Below, piece by piece: positions 24,460-39,400 of a stretch of DNA of 64,000 nt (the stretch's first letter is position 1; each line of letters begins with the position of its first letter). Below the pieces are notes generated by a model that saw only the letters and a program-made list of their open reading frames with translations, did not search any database and was not told the origin of the DNA. The stretch spans positions 11,291,501-11,355,500 of the forward strand of contig NC_060106.1 in assembly GCF_021155765.1 (NCBI RefSeq), in the 5' to 3' direction. The position numbers were made by a program, and so were the translations under genes. Source of the DNA: Diprion similis (Eukaryota > Arthropoda > Insecta > Hymenoptera > Diprionidae).

Positions 24460-27400
24460 ATGTTCGATAAAAATTTGGCGTTTCTTGCATTTGCCGGATT
24501 GCTGGTTGTGGTACGTAACGAACATTTGGTTACTTAAAGTATTACACGCACACACACACATACACACACTCGCACACATATGCATAATATATTTATTGTT
24601 TTATTACACCACCACACCCACATGATGTGGAAAAGGTGCTAACGTGCGGATATTTTCCTAGCGCGTGACGTCACATCACCTCATCGTCCTGAACCCCTAT
24701 TGATGATCGTAGACGAGCTTATTAAACCTAATTGCCTCCTTTACATTGTCTATCAAAGACTCCGGGCCGTCGAATTAGCTTCGGTACATGATAACCCTGT
24801 ACATTGTGCTGACAAATCCTGCGTCAATGTCAACTGTCTTATGACATTGTATGATTATAATATGGCGTCAATTTCCGATTAGTATGACATGCTTCGCATA
24901 CAAGAAATTCGCGATAGATAAATGCGCTGTTGATACGATTCGCGATAACTATATGAGTGTACGTTATAAATGCGTACATACGATGGTCTAAAAATGACTA
25001 GTCAAATATGTAGAAATCACTCGATTAGTCATTTTTCACAGCTTCGACGTCTTCGAAAACATATCAAATTTCGCCAATAGGTCGGAGCTGCAACTTTGTA
25101 ATTACGAACGTTCTCTGGCAATTTATCAAAGCCTTTGGCGACTTCATTAGCTATATATTACTTGTTTTCCTCGAATTTCGCACGAATGGAGGTATCTGCA
25201 TAAGTTGATTGTGCATGTATTATCATAACAAAAGAACACAGCAGAGAGTAACTAGTAAGCCGTTCGGAAGATTTTCATTTCAACGTAATCTGAGATATGC
25301 TCGTAAGGTTTCATGTGACTTTCAGAACTGGTTTTCGAACGCGTACAGACGTATATATAACTGTCGCGACCTTCATTTTTTTTCTATGTTTCACGCGGAA
25401 ATACATGGATTTTGGACTCTGCTTGGCTGTAATGTTCTCTGGACGTGGAAAGTTTTATTTCCACAGTTATATCATGATATTTCCCTAACGGATTTTACTT
25501 GGTTTTTTCTGATAGTCATTATCATAGTTTGACCAAACAATATCGTAACTTCATTCTGATATCACTTTAATAGAATATTGAAATTTTATCCCTGTATGAA
25601 ATGTCGACTCCTTGTGAAAGAATTTATGTACCGAAATAATATTCAATTCCTATAATCAACTATTTGGCAGAAATATAATACTTTGCAAATATCTCTATTG
25701 CAAATTGGAAAAATCCCTCTAACTTCGTCTGATTCAGAAGGTTTGAACACATGTATACTCTTCTGGTAACAGGTATCTAGCGCTGATGATGGCCACTGCA
25801 TATGGTATGATGAGTGTTACAGTGGCCCGAAAGGTATGATGAATTGCCTATATACAGAAGGAGCAAAACCGTTGAATGTGACTGGGCAGAAACTTTTATC
25901 CACATGGTGTTCGCACCTTCTTAACGATACGGGAAATGGCACAATGACCTGTTGTAGTCCAAAGCAATTAGAGACCCTGAATACTCAAGTAAACCAGGGA
26001 GCTGTCTTGTTGCAAAGATGTCCAAGCTGTCTTAACAATTGGGTTAAACATATATGTGAATTTACATGCAGCCCAGTTCAGAGTAAATTTATCGATGTCA
26101 CAAGCACCAATGTAACAGACGATGGTAAGTTGAATTAAAACTGAGTAACAACATTATCAATTGAAAGCTGATCGGTCGACCATAGTATTTTCTCTATACT
26201 GGGCTTTTGATCTTGAATATGGAGCAGTTGACGTACTTTTGATCACATGTCATAAATGCTGCGGTTTTTTTTTTTCTTGAATTTCAATATGATGAAGAGT
26301 TTCTATCAATAACCGTATATCCAGCATGAAACAACTTTCTTTCAATCTTTGGTTTTCAAGGCAAAATTCGTGTAGGCTGGAGAATTTGAGTTGAATTCGG
26401 TTTAGTTATTAGTATACTTGATATTGTTCAAACATATGTGTCATTTTCAGGTAAAATCTACGTTGATCAGATAGATCTCTACATAACGGATCGTTATATA
26501 AATAGTGCTTTTAATTCGTGCAAGGGAGTACCGTATCCCAGCACAGGTCAACTAGTTTTTGACATTATGTGTGGTCAGTGGGGAGCGAGCAAATGTACGC
26601 CCAAAAGATGGTTTGACTTCATGGGAGATTCTGATGACGGTTATGCGCCATTCCAAATCACGTACATTAATACCGACACACCACAGCATGGATTTGAGCC
26701 ATTAAATATCCCTACTACACCGTGTAGTAAACCATTAAAGGTATGAACTTTTTTGTTTATTTTATTAAATTTTATGGATAGCTTCAGCTTGGTACACACA
26801 GTTGTATCTTATACTCAAGACTATTTGAAACCTTGTACAGAGTTGATTTCAGTGTACAACAAGCCAAAAAAAATTGATCTTTCTTTGCGAAGGTTTAATT
26901 TCCTTCAATTATGTTGCGGGAAATTGATGAAGATACGTTTTAATGCGTCTGCGTATTACAGAATTCAAAATTGCAGAGTGTGTAATATTTCCTTCTTTTT
27001 TAACAACCTATTTCTGGAAAACTAGGCCAAGGAGATTACCCCCAATTTATGGCTGGTTTCATCAGATATAAGCAGCTTGAATCACAAGAATTTTTCAATA
27101 TCTGCGATAAGAAGTAGCGAAATTAGTAATTTATCATTTTTGATCTCCCATAGTTTTGTGATCTCGATTGTTGTATTCAGATTTTATCAAGACGATTACG
27201 AATCTGTAAAGTTTTTAAAAAAAATTAGAAAAAAAATAGGATCCACGATTAAAAATTTTGCAGTTCGTAATGTTAATATAACCAAAATGAGTGGACGATA
27301 TTGAAGATTTGAAAATAGCAAGACAATGTAAATTATTACTTGAATAACAGAACTTATGCCTATGCTTGGTTTTTCCTCCCTTTGCCACAATGTAAACCTC

Positions 27401-30400
27401 GGATGGTTGCAGTACCTTAAATTGTTATTATACCTATGTTTGTTACATTAACGTTATAAAGTAACACTTCATAAAATTCTTCAATATATGGGTGTACCTG
27501 CAAGAATTTGTTGCCATCCTGGTTGATTAAAAAAACTACCTTCACAAAAATCTTTGATATTCACAGATTGCAGGTTGTTAAAGTATCATTGTTTCAGCGT
27601 TTATATTAATTGCCATCTAATTACTCGAACGTACACTTATGCATTGAAATACGTTGTTCTATCCGTAAATAAATATATATTATTGTAACAAATGAATGGT
27701 TTAATATACGTGCATTCTTACACAATTTTGAAACACTATTATAGGGTGAGAAATATGCATGCGGTTGCGTTGATTGTGAGGAAAGCTGCCCTGCTCCACC
27801 ACTACCGCCGTTGCCTCAACCTTTTTCATTGCTACACTACGATGGCTATGCAGTTATTATGGTGATCACATTCATCCTTGGAACGATCGTGTTTATGGCT
27901 ATAGTTGCATGTTTTGGCAACAGAAAGCAGATTGGTGAGTGAAAATTATGAATTCTTAAAGGAAGTGCTCGTATCAAACTATAAATACACCAAACAAATT
28001 TCATTATAATATAATTCGGTTTATGTAATTTGGCAGGTAGATAAATAGAGCAACATTTTATTACTCTGTTTGCAGTTAATTATTATCTACTTGAATTTTT
28101 TGCATCGGAAATATTCTATTAGAATAAATTGATAAAAACATTTCATTCTTATCTGAAAGAATTTTTATTAAGTATTAACACTTTCTGCCTCAGCGCCATT
28201 ATATGTTGAGTACGTTTTTTTTTAGTTTCGAAAACATACAGTAAGGTAATATATTAAGTTTTTTTTACTAAAATAATGACACAAATATTTTTCATAAACA
28301 TAAGGCAACTTAGAAAGCTGTATTGCAAAAAGAATTATGTCGTGACTGCTATGTTGTGACACGACATGTCTTACAAGTGGCCTTGGATGAGCTATATATT
28401 TAGCTAATCTGTAATTGGTCACTCTGTAGATTATCCGTTGAGACTACCAATATTAGGTTCTGTTGCTTACCTTGGAAAAATAAATTTTCCTTAAAGATTA
28501 ATTACGAATTCTGAGTATTTTTGTAGCCTGCTCAATTCTTTGAACATTATATACTCTACAATTTCGCCAATATTTCTTTCATTAATAATGCACCAACTGT
28601 TGCATATATCTGCAAAATTTACGTGGTGGTTTTTTTATGATTATAAATTTAATCAAAATGACTCCAATGGTCAATTTTGCTCGTACAATATAAACATTCT
28701 GCATATAAAATAGATTTATAAGATTCAATTTTTCATCAGAACACTTTTTCATTATTTCACTATCAGTAATTGACTACTGAATGGCAAATGTGAGCATGAT
28801 ATTACAGTGGCCTAACAATAACTAAAACAATCGTGTGCATACTCTTCTATGGTGATCAAAGTTAGATTTTCACCCATGATGGAATCGTCCATTTTTTTTC
28901 TGCGGTTGTGGGCTCGCAATTTTCACTTATATATATATTTCATGACCATGACCACTAGAAAAGGCAAACATTATTGGAATTAATATTTACTTTTCATTGT
29001 TAATTGCAAACATATTGATAACCTAAATTTAACTTGTTATTAGCATATGCTATCTATCCTTAAAACAAGAATAAAAATTATGCCATAATCTGACTAAGTC
29101 AGTTGACATCTCTGTTTAAAGTTTGGTTAATTAGGTGTTTTTGTCATTTGCGGCTATCTTTTTTGAAACTTTGAAACCAACTCAATATGCATTTACATTT
29201 AGGACTTAGCAGTGTACTTTTCAACTAAAATGAATCTCCGTGATGACACAAATGAATTTTCTCATTGACTTTATAAAATTATTCGTTATTTCAAAAATCA
29301 TGCACCTCGGATGTCTATGACTATATTTCTGAAGTCGATTGAAATACTTTCTGTTGATTCTTGGCCTCTCACTGTAAATAAGCCCGTAAGATTCAACAGG
29401 AATGATAAATCTAGCAATCAAAGGTCAGCCACTGATCTCTATATGTATGCGTTACGCGTATAGTGGCACGAGGGGAAGAAGTCGGAAGACAGGTTGGTAG
29501 ACGCCTAGCTGCTGGGCTACACCACACAGGAGATGGTGCTCGTATTGCTCTTGCAGCTGACCAAGAAGACAGCCCGCTACAATCTAAACGTTCCAGTACG
29601 TTTCCCAATAGTTCTTGCTCAAGCCATATTGCTAACATGACTTCTATTTTATTGCTTGTTGTGTCGTTGTTGCACTATTATCACCATATCGTTGAACTCT
29701 TGATTTTTATTTTTTGAATCATTTTCAAGATAGATTTTCTACGTATTACCACATTTAGCGATTGCTTTAAAACGCCCATTTTAATAATTCATTCACTATT
29801 GGAAACAGAACAGTTAAATTCAATGACAAATCATCATGCAGTATATATATTAGCAACATCATCGCACGTAATAGGGTCTTACAAAAAAATATGTTAAAGA
29901 GGTATACAAACGAAATGCATAAATGATTTATATTCCTCGATAATTACTTTGACGAAGCTTAAACACGCTTTGCATGTTCTATGACTCAACTTGGAACCAC
30001 ACGAAATATTCAAGCAACTGTTATTATTGAACTTAATCCTCGGATTAGCATGATTTCGATTTCATTAATGATATACAATATTTGACGATTTGTGTGTATC
30101 GTGGCATCCATTCTGTTACATCATATATGAATCTCTGACACTGAGTTTTATTTGTGTTGCAAATTCACTTATCGTGGTTTAATCAAGTTGGTAAAAAAAC
30201 TGTACATTTACAACACTGATCTAGACATGCTGATTGCAGCAGAGCAAGTTTCCTCAAACCTGTTATTCTGGAAATATTCTGTGTGGAATGGCTTCACATA
30301 CAGAAATGTTCCTGATGGCCTTGGGGCAACGATTTACAGAATAAAATTTCATTAGAATATGGTAGTAGTTGGTAACATTAGCAATTCGTTGAGAATGTCT

Positions 30401-33400
30401 TTTGTTTTTACCTTCTAAGGTATTCACAGAGCATACATTCAATGCTTCTTATGATTCGTGTGATGAAGATTTTCAAAACCTTTATTTTAGCTAATTCATT
30501 TATTTTATCTAATTGTATATCGAATTATGAACATAAAGATTTTAACAATGTTTCCAAGCAGTCCTATTACATCACACGAAATTTTTTTCTTCATTGTTAC
30601 TTACAAGGAAACCTCAATAGTATTTATTATAGAGAAACCAGGTGGCTTGTATAAGTTTCCCTGTTTTAATTACCAATTGAATATGAACTACTTTTATTCA
30701 AGCTCTGAATTTTGGTTGTCTCAACAAAGCAATAGTTAAAATTAGTTGCAAATTGAATTAGGCTCATTAATTAAATATGTAGTGTAAATTATTATTTGCA
30801 TCTTCGTAATAAATGTAGAGGAACCATAAGTTTTCTCGAAATAAATTAGCCAAACAATACTAACTGTTTTCACAATTAGCACACGCATCAGATTGTGTTC
30901 AACAAAAGTATTCCAATGTATTGTCATTTACATAGAAAATCCACCATATTGCTTTTTGTATTTAACATAACTAAATTGTTGTCATTTGATATTAGTATGT
31001 AAGGCATCTTGCTCCTGAATTTATGTTGTGTAGAATTTGTGTCGTCTGCTTTATTCCGTTACAGATCACCGCACTACACATACAGCTTTGCATAAACCTC
31101 GTTGTGTACATATAGTGATATTACCTCATTTCAAAGCTATCTATGCTTTTTCATTGTAATTGTTGGTACTATACACTAAAGAAAACGATTGAATCTTTAC
31201 AGGTGTGATTTCGACGGACGATTTAGCCAATATATTCAAAGATGATCAGTCCAGTTTTATTGAACGGCTCGGTGCAGGAACTGATAAATTTCTACAAGAT
31301 TTTTTTTGCTACTGGGGCACAGGTAGTCCTATTTTTTGAACGGTATAACATTTATAGTTTTTTAATGTAAGAAAAAATTTGATTCGCATTTGTTTATTTC
31401 AGTTTGCGCTTCTAATCCGTGGACAGTTTTGGTGTTCGGACTTCTATGCATTATCGCATTAGGATTAGGTGTTACTCAAATTCAAATCACCAAAGATCCA
31501 GTCGAGTTATGGGCATCACCGACCTCTCAATCTCGCATTGAAAAAGACTATTTTGATAGTCATTTTGAACCATTCTATAGAACTGAACAAATCATCATCT
31601 CCGCTGTTGGACTACCCAACGTAAGTTGATGAAAAAAAAAATTTCTTTGTTACTATTAGAAGTATGACCAAAAAGATTCATAGTACGTCGACTATTATGG
31701 AGAATTTCACATTTTTATTTTACAAAGTAACCATTTACATTGAAGTTATTTATTTTATTGCAGATCATTCATAATACTTCGGAAGGCGTCGTAACTTTTG
31801 GTCCTGTCTTTAATAAAACGTTTTTATTGATGGTACTAGAACTTCAAGAGGAAATAAAGAGAATTACTACAGTCAACAATTATACTTTAGCCGAAATCTG
31901 CTTTTCACCTTTGACCGCTTGGTATACTGGTCCTACAAAAGTGTCAGACTGTGCTATTCAAAGTATTTGGGGTTACTGGCAAGATAATGTAGAAACTTTC
32001 AATGCGACAGAGGAAGTTGGTGGCTTCAATCAGACTTACTTGGACCATTTCAAAACATGCACTCAGTAAGTTACAACTCTGTTCCTTGACATACTAACTA
32101 CAAATTGATTGGCAACTGGTCAATTTCAGTCGTAGTCCTGGCCATAAAAAGCCAATTCGACCCCATCCAGCGGTGATGATAATGATAGTAAAAAATAATA
32201 ATTGTTATTATTATTATTCTTTATTGTAATATAAGTGCATTCTTTTTCATTCAACATAACAAGATAAAAAACTGATCAACTTTTGTAAGACAAGCTTGAA
32301 TTTTGGATCATTGAATCATAAGCTTATTTTCAACATTACAGATAACTGTTGATAGAATATCGCATAAACTCAATTTCTCAAAGTTATTTATGACAGGTGA
32401 AAATATTATTCTGATTTTATAGGATATGCCAGTACTTTTTAATTCCAGGTGTCAAAGTATGAAAAAAAATGTTCCAGTTTTAAACCTGACAATGAATTCT
32501 TTTTTCAGGAGTCCCTATAGTTCGTCCTGCTTAGCACAATACAAAGGTCCCGTAGAGCCAGCAATTGCAGTTGGAGGCTTCTTAAACTCGAATAGCAGTT
32601 CTGAAAATAAAGCTTATGAAAAAGCCACAGCAGTCATCATCACTATTCTTGTTAATAATCACCATAATAAATCACAAATTGAACCAGCTAAGGAATGGGA
32701 AGAGAGGTGAACAATAATGTTTTGTATTTATTTTATTGTCTAAAAAACTTTCTAAGTTTTCTTAAGCTTTGGTTTATAAATATTCTGTTTTTTTCGATGA
32801 ATTCTCCTAGATTCATTACATTCATGAAAAATTGGACGGCTACTAAGAAACCAGAGTACATGGATGTTGCATTCACATCGGAGAGGTCAATTGAAGATGA
32901 ACTCGATCGAGAGACCAAATCAGATGTTCTTACAATTCTCATATCTTACCTGATCATGTTTGGTTACATCGCAGTTGCTCTTGGCCAGATAAAAAGCTGC
33001 CGTACTCTGTTGGTAAGAGAAAAGTGTTTTGTTTGATTACAAACAATCATAATAAATTTGAACACCTATTTGAAATGGACAACAATTGATTCTGTAAAAA
33101 CATCTAATTCATCGGCATAAAGATGTTAATGTAGTGTTATATTTCGAAGTGAATATTTTGTTTTTCATAGATGGATTCCAAAATTACTCTTGGCCTTGGA
33201 GGGGTTTTAATTGTCCTGGCATCTGTGGTTTGCTCTGTTGGGATATTTGGATTCATCGGAGTACCGGCGACTCTGATTATCATTGAAGTTATTCCATTTC
33301 TCGTGCTCGCTGTTGGAGTGGATAACATATTTATCATGGTTCAAACACACCAACGAGAGGGTAGACGACCTAACGAATCTATCGCTGAACACATTGGTCG

Positions 33401-36400
33401 TACTCTTGGTCAAGTAGGGCCTAGCATGTTGCTAACAAGCATATCTGAAAGCTGTTGTTTTTTCCTGGGTATGTCCATTAATTATACATTGTTATTAAAA
33501 ATAGTGATTTACATCATTTATTGGCTGGATTTTCAAACATGTGTTTACTTTCTTACATTGTTTATGCCGATATTTCGTAAATTTTACTGTATTCTTATTA
33601 GGTGGATTATCTGACATGCCTGCTGTCCGAGCTTTCGCATTATATGCTGGAATGGCATTGCTAATTGATTTCCTTCTGCAAATCACTTGTTTTGTTAGTT
33701 TATTGGCATTGGATACTATTAGGCAAACGGTAAATATACGTGCAAAGTTTTTAATCGACCATGAAAAATAAATCTTTTTCATATTAATGAATCATATGAC
33801 ACACTTTCTACGTTCTTTTTCCGCAGAATAACAGATTAGACGTTTTCTGTTGCATTCGGACTAAAAAGGATGACAGAGAAGTCATAGATAGTCTTCTATA
33901 CAGGCTATTTAAATTTTGTTACGTTCCTTTTCTGATGAAAAAATGGGTACGTGCAGCAGTTATGGTTATTTTCTTTGGTTCGCTTTGTACTAGCATTGCA
34001 GTGGTTCCTCACATTGAAATTGGCCTTGATCAAGAGCTCTCAATGCCTGAAGACAGTTTTGTCCTTAAATACTTTAACGTGAGTATTATTATTTTGTAAC
34101 AAGAATGTTTTCAGTAGAAAATTGAATTCACAACTGAAGCAGTGGTGAACCTCAATACAAAAAGAAAACATTTCTTTGAGTAACTAATTAAACTTTTTTT
34201 TTAGTTCCTGAACAAATACTTATCGATTGGCCCACCAATGTACTTCGTGGTAAAAGGTGAGCTGAATTACTCTGATTTCACAATTCAGAACCGGATATGT
34301 GGTGGCCATTTTTGCAACTCAGATTCTTTGATAACTCAGATATTTGTTGCATCCAAGCAAACAAACAGGTGAGACATTATGATTTGTGGAATGATTATCA
34401 GGCCAATTTGTGTTATCATTTTGAATGTCTAGAACTTTTTTTGAGATCTGCCTTCTTCTTCCAGAACATATATAGGTAAACAAGCATCTTCATGGTTAGA
34501 TGATTATATCGACTGGTCAGGAATTGAAGGGTGTTGCAAACAAGAAAACGACTCTTTTTGTCCAAACCATGGTAATAGTCTTATCTTGATATTAATCAGA
34601 TACAACCAAGTTTGAAAATTTAGGAATTTAAGACACATAATTAAGTTGTGTATGTGTGACTGTCTTGTGTATGAAATGTCATCAAAAAAAATATCGCTAG
34701 TTTGTAATAATCTCTTATATGTTCACACCAAGTTATTATGTCTACATAACTCCTATCGGCAACATAGTTTTTTTTCTGGAAAGGTGATAAATTAGCAAAT
34801 CAAATTTTTTTGAATCATATATTGCTTTGAGATTATCGATTATTTGTTTTTAGTCCCAACGGTTCTTCCGTTCGTATTTTCATGATAACTGATACTATCT
34901 GCATTGAGTTTTGAACTGGATTTCAAATCGTATTATTATTCACAAGTCAGATTCCAAGAACAGATATTGGATCGAGGATCGATTAACATATTATTGCAAA
35001 GGTCACAGTATTCTGTTTTAGATCACAGATACGGTTTGAACTCTTGGTTAAATTTAAAATTCGAATATACATTTTGGCTTTGTCCAAAGAAGTGTCACTA
35101 GAACTATCTACATATTGTTTGTCGTGAGGGATTATTTTTATCAGCACCTCAAACCTTGTATTAGAAACCGGTTAATAGGATGTGACAGAAAGTAAAAAAA
35201 ATTCTGTATATTGTTTTAGGTTTCACCTGTGATGACTGCAGTATTAATCTTACCGACTATAAAAGGCCTGATAAAGAAAGCTTCGACGCTTTTCTGCCCT
35301 ACTTCCTGGAAGATAATCCAGATGAATCTTGTGCAAAAGGGGGTCATGCAGCATATGCACAAGGTGTCAAACTGAGCAATAACATGGAGCACACTGTCAA
35401 GGCGACTTATTTCATGGCCTATCATTCCGTTTTGAAATCATCAGCTGATTACTACCAAGCACTAGAAGCTGCTAGAGAAATATCAGCCAACTTGACTTTA
35501 ATGATTAATGCGAATATTACTCATGTCGGAAACGAGCCGGTAGAAGTCTTTCCATACAGTGTATTTTACGTCTTTTACGAACAGTATTTGACAATGTGGC
35601 CTGATACACTGAAAAGTATCGGTATTTCGTTATTGGCAATTTTTATTGTAACTTTCCTGTTGATGGGCTTCGATATTTGTTCATCATTGGTGGTGGTTAT
35701 CACCATTACTATGATACTTGTAAACATCGGCGGATTAATGTATTGGTGGCACATTACTCTCAATGCTGTATCTCTTGTCAACCTTGTTATGGTAAGTTAA
35801 TTTCTTAAATTGATTTGACCTTGTCTTGAGTTCAATATGCTATTTTTTTTTTCAAGAACAACGAAAAAAACCGGCAACACGATATAGGATTTTTTTTTCT
35901 TCCCAAGCTTATTAAATTGGAAAAAATATTTTCCTAGTTTTATAAAGCTCCTCAACAGATTTTGGTATGCTACGATCTTTTTCAACTCCACAGAATTTAA
36001 TCTGCAGAACAGTACAGTCTTTAATATATACCTGCCTTATTTCATATACGGGAAGAAATGGGATTAAATAATGGTGGAATATTCTAATCGCTTAAATTCA
36101 TTTAACTTTGATCCTCCTACTCACAAATGATTTATAGTTGATAAACGTGAAGTAATTATTCACTATCTCAATTTTCAGGCTGTTGGAATAGCTGTGGAAT
36201 TTTGTAGCCATCTCGTACATTCATTCTCCGTATCTGTAGAAGCAACACGAATTGATCGAGCTGCTGATGCATTGACTCATATGGGTAGCTCCGTTTTTAG
36301 TGGCATTACACTCACGAAATTTGGTGGAATAGTCGTTTTGGCTTTTGCCAAAAGTCAAATCTTCCAGGTAATATGTCACATTAAGAATATTGCATTCCTA

Positions 36401-39400
36401 GATGCAGAGTAATGAAGACGTTGGTTTTCATACTCAGATTAGAAAATTATCCAAAACTTTCATTATAATCGTGCTTAAGTTAATCTAAATTGTATTCGTT
36501 TCAGGTATTTTACTTCAGAATGTACCTGGGAATTGTCCTGTTTGGTGCTGCACATGGATTAATCTTCTTACCAGTGCTGCTCAGTTATATAGGTATGAAT
36601 AACTTCTGAACATCATTAGTTGATTGTTGCATTAATCACTAATTACAGCTGATAAATGGCTCTGTCAACAGACCACCATAATGGATCTTTTATCACTTAA
36701 TTTGATATAATTTTCTACTTACATAATATTTTTGAGAAAAATCTCACCATCAAAAAAGTTTTTGGGACACTAAGCTGAAATTGATGTTCGAGTTACTGCA
36801 GATTTTAGTGGCTTATTGTTATAGATCTATACCACGGCCATGTTACGATAAAGTACTGTTTCATGCATTGGCCAAGCCGTGTTTATCAGCTGACTGTATT
36901 GCACTGCATAAGTTCTCGGGAACAAATTATGCGTGGCTTGAGATCTGGACGATTGTGCATTGTGAACATGTTTTGATTGAACTTGCACTTTTGGGCGTAT
37001 GCAAAATGGCTTGGTTATTGAATTGCTTCTAAGCAGTTAAAGCAAAATTACACATTTCTATTTAAACCAAAACAGATATGAGAAATTGAAATACTTCGTG
37101 TGTAAAATGTTCTAAAATTATAAATGGAGATAGCTTCTTACCCAGCTAGTGTGAAAATAAGTAAATTAATAGAAAAATCGTATAATGCATTTAGACCTCT
37201 AAAAGTTTGTCCACCGGGTAGACCATATCAAGTAGAATTTTTTTGAAATTAACTAAACAATAAATCATTGAGCACCATTATCAAATTACTAATACAAGCA
37301 CATTTGACTGAATTTTACAGTAATACTTATAGCGTGCTATTAAATTTAGCACAAATGTTATATGACTTGTTTCCATTCGTTCACATATGTATGCAATGAA
37401 TTAATTTTAACCATAATATCAATATGTGACCAGTTTGCTAACACAAAAACATTGCCCATTAATTTTCTCTAACTGCTATTGCTGATATTAATTATTTTCG
37501 GTCTGAGATTGAATTTTCCCAAATGGAGATTCGATAAAAATTTGTTGGGCACGTCAAGGGGTGTCTCTTCTTTATATTAGAAGATGAAACGCCACGTTTG
37601 TTATTTTATTGCCTTGTAACTCTGCTTTGAAAAATCATTGTGATATTGAAGAGGTAGTTTCACATAATTCTGAGACACCTTATTTGGGTACAATATCACA
37701 ATGTCTGAAAACTTCCGTACAGTGTTCACCTGATAGGTAATTGAAAAAACAAAAGTCACTTCAAATTATGTACATAATTGAAAGTTTAATATTTTCTCTG
37801 ATTTTGAATGGTCCAATCCCATATCAGATAAAAAATTTACTTCAGAGAGGTCAAATAATACTCATAAAAGTAATAATAGCACTATTTTTTAAACATCTTG
37901 ATATCATGTTTACTGCTACATGTGTTAAAGAATGCCTAATACCCACACAGCATACTTTTGAATGCATATAATATATAGGATATGGTCCTTCGTATCCCTA
38001 CGTATGTACATACTTTATGTGTGAATACATTGCTGATATATGCTGCCCCATCAAATAAACAGACATCCAGTATATTGTATTTAAGAAATTTTGAAAAATG
38101 CTTACTTCATAAATTTCTCACACATGCCATATGCAATATATATGAGCATTTATATTGGTTCATATCCATATGCATATGAATCAATTTAACGACTCGACGT
38201 ATACGTATTACAAGTAATGTGTGGTGTGTGGGCTTGGGCTTATTAGAAGAGTGTTTATACATTTTACTTGGATTGCCTGGTTTGTTGCATGAATGTATTG
38301 ATAATTTCGGTTGTTGAGTATTTTTTACTCTTGATTTAGAGAACAATTCCCAAATAAATCATAAAATGAAACGTACGTGTTTGCTACTGAAGTTTCGACA
38401 GGTTCCATTGCCTCAAGATAAGCAATTTGAATAGTCTTTAATGTCCAATTTAAATTCACCTTCAATCAATATTAAATTTGTAATTATACCTCAGAGTATA
38501 TTCCAAACTTTTTGTTTTTTACTGCTGAAAGTGATGGGCATGAGAGCCAGGTTTTTAATACCTACATCTTGAACTTGATGTGAACTGTACTAACTCAGAT
38601 TTTATGAAATTTAATAAGTTAGGATAATTAGATATGTGTAGAATTTAGTACATTTGGATTGGTATCATGGCTGCTGGTGGTTCTAGGCTCGCCCATGAAT
38701 CGAGAGAAGTTGGCCAATCACAAGAGAACAATGCAAGGAAACTTGGACGCTGTGCAAGAAACATCTTTGAATCATCGTGTAAGCAAATCCATTTCTCCCC
38801 CCACACCTACCACAACTTCACCTACTTTTCGAATGCTCGATTGCGACTAATAGGTATGCAGCCCGTTCAGTTTCTGTAAATCTTTCCTTGTGTTAAAAGA
38901 TAGGCAAAATTATAATTTTCTAGGAACACAGCTGTACTTGTATTATAAATTTTTATTTTATTGTCTGCAACGTGATCTACCCACTTGAGTTACATATTAT
39001 TCTTTTTATCCTAAAACCACATAATTTAACTCAAATATTTGGGTCTCATACTTCAATCCCATGATGGAAAGTTATCATACAAAACAAAATAACTTCTTTT
39101 CAAGTCGTAAGAGTTTTAATATGTGATACATACTATAGATTATATATATCATTGTGTTACTTAAAATGTGATTAATTTTCTGTCATGTTGCAAATTGAGG
39201 GTTGAAACGAGTGGTGAATAAACAAAGTCTGAAGTATTGGTAGACTTTTCAGTTTAGTTAGATGTTATTATGTAATTTTGTAAAAACTATGCGCATTGCA
39301 CATTTCCAGTGAAAGTGTGAAAAATGGTCTATTACAAAAACTGTGTGAATTCTATACCGAATGGTGTGATGTTCAATCAGTGGTCTTTCAATTTTAACCA

